Source: Verticillium longisporum (Eukaryota; Ascomycota; Sordariomycetes; Glomerellales; Plectosphaerellaceae). From it: a stretch of 64,000 nt of DNA. How positions within the stretch are numbered: position 1 is the first letter of the stretch; each line of letters starts with the position of its first letter. Shown piece by piece: positions 22,555 to 32,611 of the stretch. The stretch lies in assembly GCA_019188255.1 (NCBI GenBank), contig JAETXT010000009.1, forward strand, positions 3,906,001-3,970,000, in the 5' to 3' direction. Under the pieces are notes generated by a model. That model was not told the origin of the DNA and did not search any database. It saw only the letters and a program-made list of their open reading frames with translations. Made by a program: the position numbers and the translations under genes.

Positions 22555-24495
22555 GATGTCGACGGGCTCAGGGGCGATGAGCGGGCGGAGCTAGAATCGG
22601 TCGGGTAGGAATGCCTCTCGGCAAAGGGGGGGGGAGAGAGAGGCGAGATGCAAGACAGTCGAACACCTAGGCCGTAAGGACAAGGACCTTTGGTGATGTT
22701 CGTCGACGTTATTCTCCAGAGGATGGATGGCTGTGGTGGATCAAGGTGGAGGGCTAAACATTTGAAGTCTGTCAGCAAATGAAGTCGGAACCAAGGGCCT
22801 TGCGGGTGTTCATACCCAACGAGCTACGGTAGCCGAAGTGCGCGGTTGAGGGGCGAATCGAAGACGGACCCGCAGACGACCAGTGCAACAGTCGGATCGG
22901 TGAGAGTGCTTGGACGTTGACAGTTGTTGACTGTGCTGCTCGCTCAGCCACAAGTGAGGCGCAAACAAAGGGTGCGTTCGAGTCAGACGCAAGACGAAAG
23001 ACGCTATCTCGGATGCCTGTCGTCGTTCGTCTATGTCTGTATGTCTTGGATGTTGCCGCAACTCGTGTGAATTGCTGGGCAACCGGCAGCTGCACGAGGC
23101 GCAGATGCGAAGCGATACGCAGGTGGATGGACTCCCAGATAGACCGGAGAGGAGCGACGGAGGGCGGGAACTGAAGCGGAAGAAAGGCAAGGTGATTTTT
23201 CTGCTAAGCCCCTGTGAAGCGAAACATGATGGGTACAGAGGTCCAAGGTGTGGTGTGATGGTGTAGCGTTGCACTTTCGACCCCTGAGATGGATCTTGGT
23301 GGTGGAACTCTGGATGCGAATGGCCGTGCGGGGTTCCTCGAGGTTGCAAGGGGGATGTTTACGATGGCGCTGTCCAATGGAAGCTGTGAAGTTGGAACAG
23401 TCTGATTGGTGTCGTGGATTGGAGGGGTACAGGAGGCAAGTTGTCCCGGTCCGCCGTACTGCCTGTCCTGACGCCCTCTGGATGAAGACTTGCCAATTGA
23501 TGTCGGTACATACAATGTGCACATGGCACCTGTCAATGGAACATCGAGGCATGCGTCTTTCACCGACTGTTGGGAGAGGGTTTGTCTCAAGCTGCGAGGC
23601 CCGCAATGCTCCGGATGGTTCCCCATTCTTACGGGGGAGGTGCAGCGCGCTGAAGAAAGATGGAATGCACTGCTCTCCCTGCCTTGATACCATCGGGTAC
23701 GTGATGCATCTACGGGTACGTGATGCATCTACGGGTACGTGATGCATCCACGGGTACGTGATGCATCCATGGGTACGTGATGCTGTCTTGGATGCCGGGC
23801 ATCAGGAGGAGAAGCACCAGGCATCCTGCACTTCAGCACAAGCTCGTGCTCCCTTTCAGATATAGATGATCCGGTTGTCCAGAGAGGCCGGCAGTCTCCC
23901 TAGTGCACAACCAGTTCTGTAGAAAGCTTGACACGCTGGCACTTGCTCGGCAATTGCTTTTCAGATGACCTGGGCGTCTCTCGACAGGGTGAGGCTTTTC
24001 CAGCTCTCTTGGCTGCAGCAGCTGCCCACTCTGGGAGGAGATACCTCGGGAGCAGGACTCTTTCGTGACTCTTCTGTCCCGGATTTCCAGTCTCTACAAA
24101 GGCCATTGGCATCGGGACAGGGCGAGACACCATCTACAAAGCAATTCGCAGGCCGATTACTATCAACATGCCAGCGATCTAGAGCAGCATTGTCACATAT
24201 CATTGGACCTCTGCGAGTTGGAAGTGGCAGAATGGGCTAGTCCAAGAACAGCAAGCGGTCACGGACACCGCAAAACGCCGAGGCTTCGCCGCCATGCCCG
24301 TTCTGGCTGGAACGACCCGTGCCGTTATCGCGCCTTGGTGAAGCTCTTATCGCGTCAAAATTTCCTGTCGTTTTCCCCCCTGGTGACCATCCATCCAAAC
24401 AGACGTGACGTGAGACGAGCGACTGTCCATCACGACCTTCGTTCTCTCAAGAAGGGATATCCCAAGGGCCTCCATTGTCAAGACGATCTATCGCA
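22555..24495. other. Shared upstream region of COT1 and TIM54
   Basis: About 1.9 kb between two divergent genes. No further gene is supportable. It holds a CT-rich run on the minus strand near 22620-22650, just before the COT1 start, and a 19-bp tandem repeat near its centre. Confidence 0.6.
23695..23783 (+). repeat. 19-bp tandem repeat, about 4.7 copies
   Basis: Unit GGGTACGTGATGCATCTAC, repeated head to tail from 23695, 23714, 23733 and 23752, with a partial copy from 23771. Copies 1-2 are identical; later copies differ by one or two T/C or C/T changes. Each unit contains the palindromes GTAC, ACGT and GATGCATC. It lies about 0.7 kb upstream of TIM54 and 1.1 kb upstream of COT1. Confidence 0.92.
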
Positions 24496-26062
24496 ATGGC
24501 TGACGCGAAGCCCCCCGTCGAGCCTGCGCCGGCTTCGGTACGTCCTTCATCCATACCACATCTAACCATCGTTCCATCGCGAGATGCCTCATGCTCACTG
24601 TCACCAAACACAGGCCGCAACCCCTAGCACCGCCCCAGCCGCCTCTACCTCGACAACGAATACCAAGGCGCCAGGCTACAAAGTCCCCGAGCGAAACCCC
24701 GCCCTCCGCATGCTCGGCATCCCCAACCTCCCCAAGAAGCTGCCCTCGCGCAACTGGACCATCTTCCTGACCATCACGACGGCCTTCTCCGCTGCCGTCA
24801 TCTACGACAAGCGCGAGAAGAAGCGCGCCACAGCCCGCTGGGCCCGCGCCGTCGCCCCGCTCGCCACCGAACCCATCGACAATCCCTCCCAGCTGCCGCG
24901 CAAGCTGACCGTTCTCCTCGAGGCCCCGCCCGGCAAGGGCCTGCGCGTCGCCCAGGACCACTCTTTCGGATACGTCAAGCCCGCGCTGGCGGCGAACGGC
25001 CTCGCCTGGGACTTTGTCCAGGGACGCCAGCAGGGCGACGTGCGTGCCGCCGTCGCCGAGAAGATTCGCCGCAAGAGGCGGTTGGCCGAGCGGCCGGACG
25101 AGGAGCTGCTGCCCACGGAGGAGAACGTCCGCGACGCCGTGCGCGCGAAGAACCAGATCCCCGAGTACCAGGGCGACGCCGGCGACATTGTCATTGGCCG
25201 CAACGCCTGGAAGGAGTACATCCGCGGCCTGCACGAGGGCTGGCTGGGGCCTCTCGACGCCCCGGCGCAGCCCGAGCCCGAGACGAAGCCCGAGCCTGTG
25301 CTCGCCGCCGAGCCCGTCGTCACGCCCGTTGCCGACGCCATCGCCGAGACGGTGGAAGAGGCCGAGAAGAAGGCCGCTGACGCCAAGGCCGCCGAAGAAA
25401 AGGCTGCCGAGGAAAAGGCCGCCGAGGAGAAGAAGAAGGAGGAAGAGAAGAAGAAGCGCCCGCCCCAGCCCCCGTCCTACAACTCGACTGCCGACTACGC
25501 TGCCGCCCACCTCCCGCCCACGCTGCCCGAGCAGCTCGCGCCCGCGGCTCCCATTCAGTTCCCTCACATTCTCGGCTTCTTCAACACCTTTACACGTCTC
25601 AAGCGCTTCCTGACCCGCCGCGCCCTGGCTGATGATATCGGTCGCGAGGTGGCTGCCGCCTGTTTTGCTGCGCACCGCGAGTGGCGCGAGGGCGAGCCCG
25701 GCGCGTCTTCGGATGACGACGAGTTGAGGCTCGAACAGCAGCGCGTCCTGGCGCACGAGGAGAAGAACTGGGTCAAGAGCGTGTGGGAGGAGGAGAAGGC
25801 GCCGGAGGAGGGTCAGGAGGCGGAGCCGCCGCGGGAGAAGGTGTGGCCGAAGCCGATGGTGCTGGACACCCGCATCGCCTCGCGCATGAGGAGATTCGAG
25901 GTTCAGCCCGAGGATGAGGCGCGTGCGAGAGCGATTGTCGTGCCTGAGGAGGAGATTGAGGGCTTCATCAAGGGCAGCTTGCGGTCCATCGCTCAGTGGG
26001 GCATGTCGGCGTTCGCGGCAGAGAACAAGGGACCCAACGTTGGCAACCTTGATGATGCTTGA
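24496..26062 (+). CDS. TIM54: TIM54, subunit of the mitochondrial TIM22 import complex
   Basis: Two exons, 24496-24537 and 24614-26062, joined in phase 0 across a 76-nt intron; 496 aa. A proline/alanine/threonine-rich N-terminus is followed by NPALRMLGIPNLPKKLPSRN and a single transmembrane helix (about residues 62-79), then YDKREKKRA, the TIM54 family signature. KLTVLLEAPPGKGLRVAQDH, FVQGRQQGDVR, NQIPEYQGDAGDIVIGRNAW and YIRGLHEGWLG are the conserved intermembrane-space part. An alanine/lysine/glutamate-rich low-complexity linker (roughly residues 270-330) and FPHILGFFNTFTRLKRFLTRR follow. In yeast Tim54 supports insertion of carrier proteins into the inner membrane. Tail to tail with the next gene, 202 bp apart. 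A 599-codon antisense open frame over this gene is a codon-bias shadow. Confidence 0.95.
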
Positions 26063-26264
26063 ACGAAGAGAAATTGTGGTGGAATGGGTTGTGTGACTAC
26101 CTAATGTATGATACGCTTGGTGTGCCTGAGATTCATGACTCGAGGGCGATTTGGATGTACAGTATGGGCTCCGCCTTGGAGTTGGGAGCTTGATAGACGC
26201 TAGAGTACCATCTGGCGACCAGATGGAGATAATGAGTCTCCCCTTTTGTTCTGTCTCCCTACCT

Positions 26265-27049
26265 TCACTCATCGTCGTCTGAATCATATGCCACCAGTCC
26301 CACTTTTGGTGGCGGCGGACTCACACTTGTTGGCTTGGTAGTGGCGGCTGTTGCGCTGGTCGTGGTCCTTAACTGGGCTGCTGCTGTGGCAGAATCGGCG
26401 GATTTGCCTCCATCGCCAGTCTTGCTGTCGCCCTTGCCGCCCTCGCTCACCCTTCTCCTGACCAGCCCCTTCACCTCAGAACCGCGTTCTCTCTTCCTCT
26501 TCCTGCCCACAGCCCATTCGTCGGTTCCATCATCTTCTGGCCTAGACTCCTCCTCGGCAGGTGTCTTATCTTGCACCTGCTGTCTCTCACGGAAAGCTTT
26601 CAGTCCTTCCGTCGTCTCCTCTCTGACCCTCTCCTCCTCCATCCTCTTCTTCTCCCTCACCTCGTCCAAAAAGTCAATCTCATCATCATCCAAAGCTCGG
26701 AACTGGTTCCGAATCTTGTTCGCCTCCTCAAACGCCGCCTCCTTGGCCGCTGCATCCTTGTAAGCATTCATTTGGAAGGAAGTCTGAAGAAGTCGAGTGA
26801 CAGAGGCTGCAACCGACCTTTATTCGCTTGTAGCACGTCGTACAAGCTCTTCTCGCCGCCCTCGACGGCTTTCGCCCTTGCCTCCTCCCTCCGCCGCCTC
26901 TCGGCATCGAGCTCTCGCTGTACAGCCTCCCATTCGGCGTTACCCTTGCTGCGCGTCTCCTGGGCTGTGTTCTTGTCGCTGGCGTCTGGAGTGACGACCT
27001 CGCCCGTCTCGGCGTCAATCTTGCCGCCGGAGACGAAGCGGGAGGACAT
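26265..27049 (-). CDS. NIP30/FAM192A-like nuclear protein
   Basis: Two exons, 27049-26818 and 26749-26265, across a 68-nt GT-AG intron; 238 aa. The N-terminus (MSSRFVSGG) and the spliced core LYDVLQANKAAKEAAFEE, then NKIRNQFRALDDDEIDFLDE, are the NIP30 domain found in human FAM192A/PSME3IP1. The C-terminal half is lysine/arginine- and serine-rich, with RKRKRER as a likely nuclear localisation signal, and ends in the acidic tail YDSDDDE, a probable CK2-type site. In animals the homologue binds the PA28-gamma proteasome activator; yeast Fyv6, a related protein, works in the second step of splicing. The role here is inferred from family only. The frame is also open upstream of 27049, but MSSRFVSGG is the family start. 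Confidence 0.9.
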
Positions 27050-27610
27050 GATGACGGGTACGATGAGCCCAGTTCGAATGACGTTCCAGAGAAGAAAGAG
27101 CTTAGAGGCTAGATAGGAGTAATGAGCGTAGGCTGATTCAATGGTTGGAGGCAAGATGGTGAGATCTGGAGCTGTTAAAGTTGAATGGTGAGATGCCCAT
27201 CAAGCTTAGTCATCACCGTTGGTCCCACGCAGAGCTCCTTCGCCCCCTGAGCTGGACATTCTGCATCGCCTTACACCAAGGGAATGGCAGCGAAGACGAG
27301 TTCATGTCGAAAAGGGTCCAATCGATTTCGATTGCCGACTTCGCTGCATCGATATGGCGAGGGGACAGTTGATGAGAATTGGCTAGGGCACGGCCAGTCC
27401 ATCACAGCCTGGTTTCAACATGCATCGCGACCTCTCTCCAATCATAATCAATGTGTGTACGATTCTGTCAATTCTTTGGGGAGAAGCCAGTTTACTACAG
27501 GATGGACTACCCATACTATACATATCTCGCTCGAGAGGAATAAAGAGAAGTTCTGTATGATATGACAGGAATGACTTAAGGAATATGTCCTTCCGACCGA
27601 GCTTGCTGAC
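27050..27610. other. Intergenic
   Basis: Promoter of the NIP30-like gene and 3' flank of the next surface-protein gene. No gene seen. Confidence 0.5.
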
Positions 27611-28311
27611 CTAAAATGCAACAAGGAGCAAAAGAGATAGGAGAACACCTCCAAATCTGCAAATGGTATCGGCACCAGCCGTGTAGACAACATCTGGAGC
27701 GTCGGGGTTTGTTTCGCCATGAGACCCATGCTCAGCACCGCTTGAAGGCTTGGCTGCCGTCGCATCGTGAGATCCATGCTCTGGACGCCTAGAAGCCCAG
27801 CAGCTACCCAATCATCGGATCCGTGTTTGATACCTCTTGAAGGCGCGGCGGCGTGTGTCATTTCGGGCACATAGGGCCTGCCTCCGTTGGGGAAGGTCAG
27901 CGTCGCTGTGATGGGCTCTACGCCGCAGCTGGTACAGGTCTCTACCGCCGTGGTAAAGCCAGCAAGAATAAAGGTCGGGTCCGTCATTGTCGGGATGGCT
28001 GACATGCCGGAATAAACATGTTCGACCACGTAAGGCCTGTCAACAATGCCGGTGAGACAGAAGGCAGCCAAAGTGGTTGTGAGGCGGGTCGTGTGAACGC
28101 AAACTGCGCAGTCGCATTGGAAGCAGTCGGGAACGAAGACGGTGACAGCGGTGTCTGGCACATGCGAAGACTGGGTGGGTGTTGCAATACTCGGTGTGAC
28201 AGTAATGCAAGTCGTGACGATGCTGGTGGTATACGTGGAGGATTGGGCAACGACGTGGAGCGACTGTAGAAGGGCCGCTAAAAGCGCAAGTGACTGTGTT
28301 GTGCTCTTCAT
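27611..28311 (-). CDS. Small secreted, probably GPI-anchored surface protein
   Basis: Two exons, 28311-27834 and 27780-27611, with a 53-nt intron; 215 aa. It begins with a signal peptide (KSTTQSLALLAALLQSLHVVA), continues with a threonine/serine-rich stretch (STYTTSIVTTCITVTPS), a cysteine-bearing middle (CFQCDCAVCVHT; CTSCG), two copies of EHGSH separated by an S/A/K-rich spacer, and ends in a hydrophobic tail (FGGVLLSLLLLVAF), as expected for GPI addition. The signal peptide, tail and composition point to the cell wall or plasma membrane. The cysteine-rich middle is not a family I can name. The intron was placed because only the spliced frame yields the hydrophobic tail; unspliced reading runs on into unrelated sequence. 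Confidence 0.8.
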
Positions 28312-29404
28312 TTTGATGACTGAAGGCTGTTTGTTACTGATGCGAACGAGAGTGTTGCGAAAAGAAAAGGAGGCTGTTGGCGATGCGCACAATACGTTAT
28401 GTTACATGATTTTGGCAGGTGGCGGATGTACTTAACCCGGGTTGGTCACTCTCGATCATTTCATGTTTACTGTATCATCAACCCGGCATCTCTTTCGACG
28501 CTTCCAGCCTGCGATGGGTGGAATGGAGGCAGAAGGGTCCAAACTATAATGCCAGCGGTAACAATGCGGTGTTTTGCCATACTCTCGCGTACCACGCTTG
28601 ATTAACCTCCTCTGCCGACATCCTTGTAGCGAAGGCTTGAACAATTAGAAGACTGGAATCCAAGGAATGGCCGAGACACAAAGCAATTGCGTATTCTACT
28701 GTACCCAGGCACCCGGAACCGTGAATGCTCTCCCAACCCTTAACGACTACATCCCAACACCACACTTACTGCAAAATACAGTTAGAGTGTTTCATGAGCC
28801 GTGGCGTTGTCTGTGCCAAGAAATGGGACGGGCTGCGATTTGACCGAGGCCGAAAGCCTTGGGAACGGCTGCTGAATGCCATTGAAGGAAGATTGCTGTC
28901 TCGTATAGTGAGACATTGAGCCGCTTGTTATCCGGGAGATCGCAGGTCAAATGACACAAGAGTTTGATCGGGATTCGTTCTAGTGCACACACACCAGCCA
29001 CGATTCGAAGGTGAACTACAACCAAGCTGCATTCCAATGTCAGCACCTTCCGAGACTCTGTAGATGCAACACGCAAAGCGCTAATGGCGGAGAAGTGACC
29101 ATCGTTCGGTTTGGGGTCCCCGAGGGGCTTCGATCCCCTGAATATGGAATGCGGAAATCCCTTTTCGAATTCGAATGAAACATCCTTCAGGCGAAGAATA
29201 TTCAGGGCTCGGAGGGTGATGATGTTCAGCTGGGTGGCAGACTCGACGACTACAGGTTCTTGGATATGGCAGGCAGTCAGCATACAAAACGAATCAAAGG
29301 ACTGAACACCCCCATTACGGGAGGCGCTAGATGTCCATCAACATAATCGTTTCTCCTCATCCACCACCAGATTCTGGCAGCAGTAGATCGACTGGGCAGC
29401 GAAT
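28312..29404. other. Divergent promoter region of two surface-protein genes
   Basis: About 1.1 kb separating the GPI-type gene and the GLEYA adhesin, which are transcribed away from each other. One ATG-initiated minus-strand open frame lies within it (listed separately); otherwise nothing. Confidence 0.5.
28792..29283 (-). CDS. Hypothetical 163-codon open frame
   Basis: An ATG-started open frame in the adhesin promoter region. I recognise no domain, signal peptide or family; the composition is not obviously coding. It would be read towards the GPI-type gene. It may be chance; kept only because it is the longest ATG-initiated frame in this spacer. Confidence 0.15.
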   Translation of the reverse strand: MLTACHIQEPVVVESATQLNIITLRALNILRLKDVSFEFEKGFPHSIFRGSKPLGDPKPNDGHFSAISALRVASTESRKVLTLECSLVVVHLRIVAGVCALERIPIKLLCHLTCDLPDNKRLNVSLYETAIFLQWHSAAVPKAFGLGQIAARPISWHRQRHGS

Positions 29405-31627
29405 ATGATGCTTCGTTATCTTTTTTCATCTCTCGCTTTGGCGAACTGGTGCCATGGTCACGATCAGCTACGCAACGCAAACATACAAGCTCGTGCAGAC
29501 CTGCCGGTTGAGTTTTGTTACACCTATACAACTACCTTTTTGGTGCTAGTAGACAATGCTACTCAGACGCCATCTCCCATTCCCATCACATCACCGCCAG
29601 CCTCGTTCGTCACGATAACGCAGCCATACACCGGACTTACGCCTATCGCGGGGCCTACTGCTGTTACGACGATCCCTCCATCTGGGACAAACCCGGGCAC
29701 GGTTATTATCCAGACGCCAACGTCGATCCCTCCGTTCCTAGCACCCTCGTTCGTCACAACGACAGAACCATATACTGGAACAGTACCCATCACCGGACCT
29801 ACTACAGTCACAACCATACCTCCATACGGCACACATCCCGGTACAGTCATCATACAGACGCCTGCCTCACCCCTCCCTTTCGCACCCTCATTCGTCACGA
29901 CGACAGAGCGATACACTGGAACTGTACCGATCACAGGACCAACCACTGTCACAACCATATCCCCCTCGGGGACAAACCCTGGCACTGTCATTATCCAAAC
30001 GCCGGGCTCCACCGTCACGACGACGCAGCCTTATACCGGGACTGTACCTATAACTGGACCTACCACTGTGACGACTATACCAGCGTCGGGCACGAATCCT
30101 GGCACCGTTATCGTTCAGACGCCAACCTCCGTTCCCGCGTCCTTCCGCCCACAGTCTACCGTAACAATCACACAGCCATATACTGGTACTTTCCCCATTA
30201 CAGGACCTACGACCATTATCACGATTCCTGCGTCTGGAACAGTCCCTGGCACTGTCATTATCCAGACGCCAACATCAGTTCCCGTGCCACCCCAGCCACC
30301 CACCACTGTGACGATCACTCAGCCATATACTGGCACTGTCCCGATCACAGGACCTACAACCGTAACGACCATTTCTCCGTCTGGGACAGTGCCTGGGACT
30401 GTCATCATCCAGACTCCGACATCGGTTCCCGCACCGCCCCAGCCGCCGTCAACTGTGACAATCACACAGCCATATACTGGCACCGTTCCTATCACAGGGC
30501 CAACAACGGTTACCACCATCTCTCCATCCGGCACGGTACCTGGAACAGTCATCATTCAGACACCCACCTCGGTTCCTGTACCGCCCCAGCCACAGTCTAC
30601 CGTGACAATCACACAGCCGTACACTGGCACTGTCCCCATCTCAGGACCTACGACTGTTGCGACTATCCCTGCCTCAGATACGGTGCCTGGTACTGTCATC
30701 ATCCAGACTCCCGCGTCCCAAGTCGTTCCCAGTGTGAGCAGTGCAGCACCCGAACCTAGTAGCGCAGCACCGGAGCTCAGTAGTGAAGCACCCGAACCCA
30801 GCAGTTCAGCGCCAGCGCCCAGCAGTATAGCACCTGAGCCCAGCAGCTCGGCGCCAGTACCTAGCAGCATCTCAAGCGTCCCAAGTGTTGCCTCGAGTGC
30901 TACCCCAAGCCAAAGCGCGATACCGAGCGATGCCTGCGAGCCGGCGCTTGTCCAAAATTGCCCGGGCTCAGGACTGGACGTTAGTCTCTACGCAAACTCA
31001 TGGAAACCACTCCTCGGCTACGGCGTCCCTCCCGTCAGGAACCCGACTGGCGGCGTCGGTCCCGACTACTATCGACCGCTCACACCCCTGGACACCGGCG
31101 TGACGAATGAATTATCGTTCCCGGCACCCGTCCGTCCGCCCAACAACCAGGGAGTACGCCTGCCCGAGCAGCCTGCCATCAACTACTTCCCGACCGCCAC
31201 GTCGACCTACGCCGGCATGACATTCAACCCGAACAACATCACCCTCGTGTACACGGGCTACTACGTCCCCGCCAGCAGCGGCACGTACGAATTCTGCTCC
31301 GCCGATGCCGATAACGTTGTCAACTTTTACTTCGGCCAGGCGGCGTTCCCCTGCGGCGACGCGTCCGTCACCTCGACACCAGCCGGCGTCGATCCCACCA
31401 TTTATCAGGCCTTTGGCTTCACCCCCGCAACCGTCTGCGTGTCGAGAGATCTCGTGGCCGGCTTGCCGTACCCGATGCGCATCGTCTACGGCAACTACGG
31501 TTTGCCTGCGGGTTCGACCGTCACCATTGCTCCTCCTGGGGAGGCGGGGTCTTCCACTTGGGCTGGGCAGTTGTACGAGGGGACCTGCACAACCGTGACG
31601 CCGCCGACGAGATTCAAGCAACTGTAA
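29405..31627 (+). CDS. Large secreted adhesin: repeats plus C-terminal GLEYA lectin-like domain
   Basis: Single exon, 740 aa. A signal peptide (MMLRYLFSSLALANWCHG) and a short mature N-terminus lead into eight tandem flocculin-like repeats (residues 67 to about 441; 40-50 residues each, core QPYTGTVPITGPTTVTTI and PGTVIIQTP), six heptapeptide units of the form xAPEPSS (447-488), and a C-terminal GLEYA/PA14-type domain from about residue 600 (YTGYYVPASSGTYEFCSAD; YPMRIVYGNYG). Such domains bind carbohydrates, and the threonine/serine/proline repeats are expected to be heavily O-glycosylated stalks. No hydrophobic GPI tail follows the domain: the protein ends TPPTRFKQL. It should be extracellular or wall-associated, with roles in adhesion or aggregation inferred from yeast relatives. 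Divergent from a GPI-type gene. Confidence 0.9.
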   Translation: MMLRYLFSSLALANWCHGHDQLRNANIQARADLPVEFCYTYTTTFLVLVDNATQTPSPIPITSPPASFVTITQPYTGLTPIAGPTAVTTIPPSGTNPGTVIIQTPTSIPPFLAPSFVTTTEPYTGTVPITGPTTVTTIPPYGTHPGTVIIQTPASPLPFAPSFVTTTERYTGTVPITGPTTVTTISPSGTNPGTVIIQTPGSTVTTTQPYTGTVPITGPTTVTTIPASGTNPGTVIVQTPTSVPASFRPQSTVTITQPYTGTFPITGPTTIITIPASGTVPGTVIIQTPTSVPVPPQPPTTVTITQPYTGTVPITGPTTVTTISPSGTVPGTVIIQTPTSVPAPPQPPSTVTITQPYTGTVPITGPTTVTTISPSGTVPGTVIIQTPTSVPVPPQPQSTVTITQPYTGTVPISGPTTVATIPASDTVPGTVIIQTPASQVVPSVSSAAPEPSSAAPELSSEAPEPSSSAPAPSSIAPEPSSSAPVPSSISSVPSVASSATPSQSAIPSDACEPALVQNCPGSGLDVSLYANSWKPLLGYGVPPVRNPTGGVGPDYYRPLTPLDTGVTNELSFPAPVRPPNNQGVRLPEQPAINYFPTATSTYAGMTFNPNNITLVYTGYYVPASSGTYEFCSADADNVVNFYFGQAAFPCGDASVTSTPAGVDPTIYQAFGFTPATVCVSRDLVAGLPYPMRIVYGNYGLPAGSTVTIAPPGEAGSSTWAGQLYEGTCTTVTPPTRFKQL
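29603..30729 (+). repeat. Eight tandem copies of a 120-150-bp adhesin repeat
   Basis: In-frame DNA repeats encoding units with the core QPYTGTVPITGPTTVTTI. Copies 5-8 are most alike (49 residues each with a VPxPPQPx spacer); copies 1-4 differ in spacer length, and copy 3 is shortest. This pattern fits recent expansion at the 3' side of the array. Confidence 0.9.
30743..30868 (+). repeat. Six 21-bp units encoding heptapeptides
   Basis: Six in-frame repeats of the form (A/E/S/I)AP(E/A/V)(P/L)SS directly after the large repeats, forming a serine/proline stalk before the GLEYA domain. Confidence 0.85.
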
Positions 31628-32611
31628 TTTCAGGCCGGGTTGGCGATAATGTAGTCTGCATGGAGGCAAGGCCGATAGAACCAGTTAGGTTTGGATTCAA
31701 GGAGCTTGAAAGAACATTTTTCCCACATACAAGTAATAGTGATTTTCGACAGCTACCCCAGAGATTGAGGACTACGTCAGGTTGCGGCTCATATGCGAGA
31801 GGCTGTAAAGAATTGCGTCAGGGCGACAAGGGCCGAATACATCTAACGTAATATAGCTCTATCGTACCTGATGTTAGATGCCTTTACCAGCCCCCTTTGG
31901 TGCCCTTGAAGGCATAGGACTTAGCGAAAATGATAATATGATTACTACCACTAGTACCGATGTGGAAATGTTAGAATTCATAAGCCAGTCGTTCAAGGAC
32001 ATGTCGTTTCCCAGCGTCTTTACCCGGGTAAGCAATGCGTTGAATGTGTTCGCACCAAGAGTAACCCTGGGTCGGGTATGCCTCATTGCCATGATATGTC
32101 TTACCACAGTCGCAGTGACAGAGAACTCCCCCGCGACAGGAAAGCTTTTGACAGCAATGAACGTGCCAACGTCGTCAGTTCTAAACATTGCCCTGTTGAT
32201 TGCTAGGTAAAAGCTGGAGTTTATCACTCATATACCTGATTTCATAGAGTCGGTAACACGGTGTATCCGGTATAGAACCAGAATCTGAAGAAAGGTAATT
32301 AAGAACGCATAAAGTCCAATCCAAATGCTTACTACAAATTCTCTGCACCTATCAGCTGCCCCTGAGATCCGGGGGGTCCGCCAAGGCAGCCTGCTGCATA
32401 ATATTGATGACATCGCAGCTCGCTTACGGGCAACTCTAAGGGGCCGATAATAACAAGGCTCTGGCATTCCCTTTTTTTATGTAGATAGATAAGGCAGTCC
32501 AGATATCTCTCATCTGGGATCTCTTGCTCACCTTGTCTTTACAGTTCTGTTCACCATCTCAACACTCAATAAACTGTACTCGGTCATCGTTGTGACTTGG
32601 TAGATCTCTGC
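31628..32611. other. Intergenic with a short decayed-looking frame
   Basis: About 1 kb between the adhesin and the HET gene. Both strands are open over 31874-32227 in several phases; one minus-strand phase (31971-32174) resembles zinc-finger-like sequence (see findings). No intact gene. Confidence 0.45.

Noticed and set aside
24488..26287. 599-codon open frame antisense to TIM54
   Set aside because: It mirrors the GC-biased third positions of TIM54, has no domain, and the sense gene is certain.
29110..29140. Short GC hairpin resembling a tRNA T-arm
   Set aside because: An isolated stem; the rest of a cloverleaf is absent.
29515..30759. 414-codon open frame in another phase of the adhesin repeats
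   Set aside because: Repeats with a unit length divisible by three keep several phases open; only the sense phase has a signal peptide and GLEYA domain.
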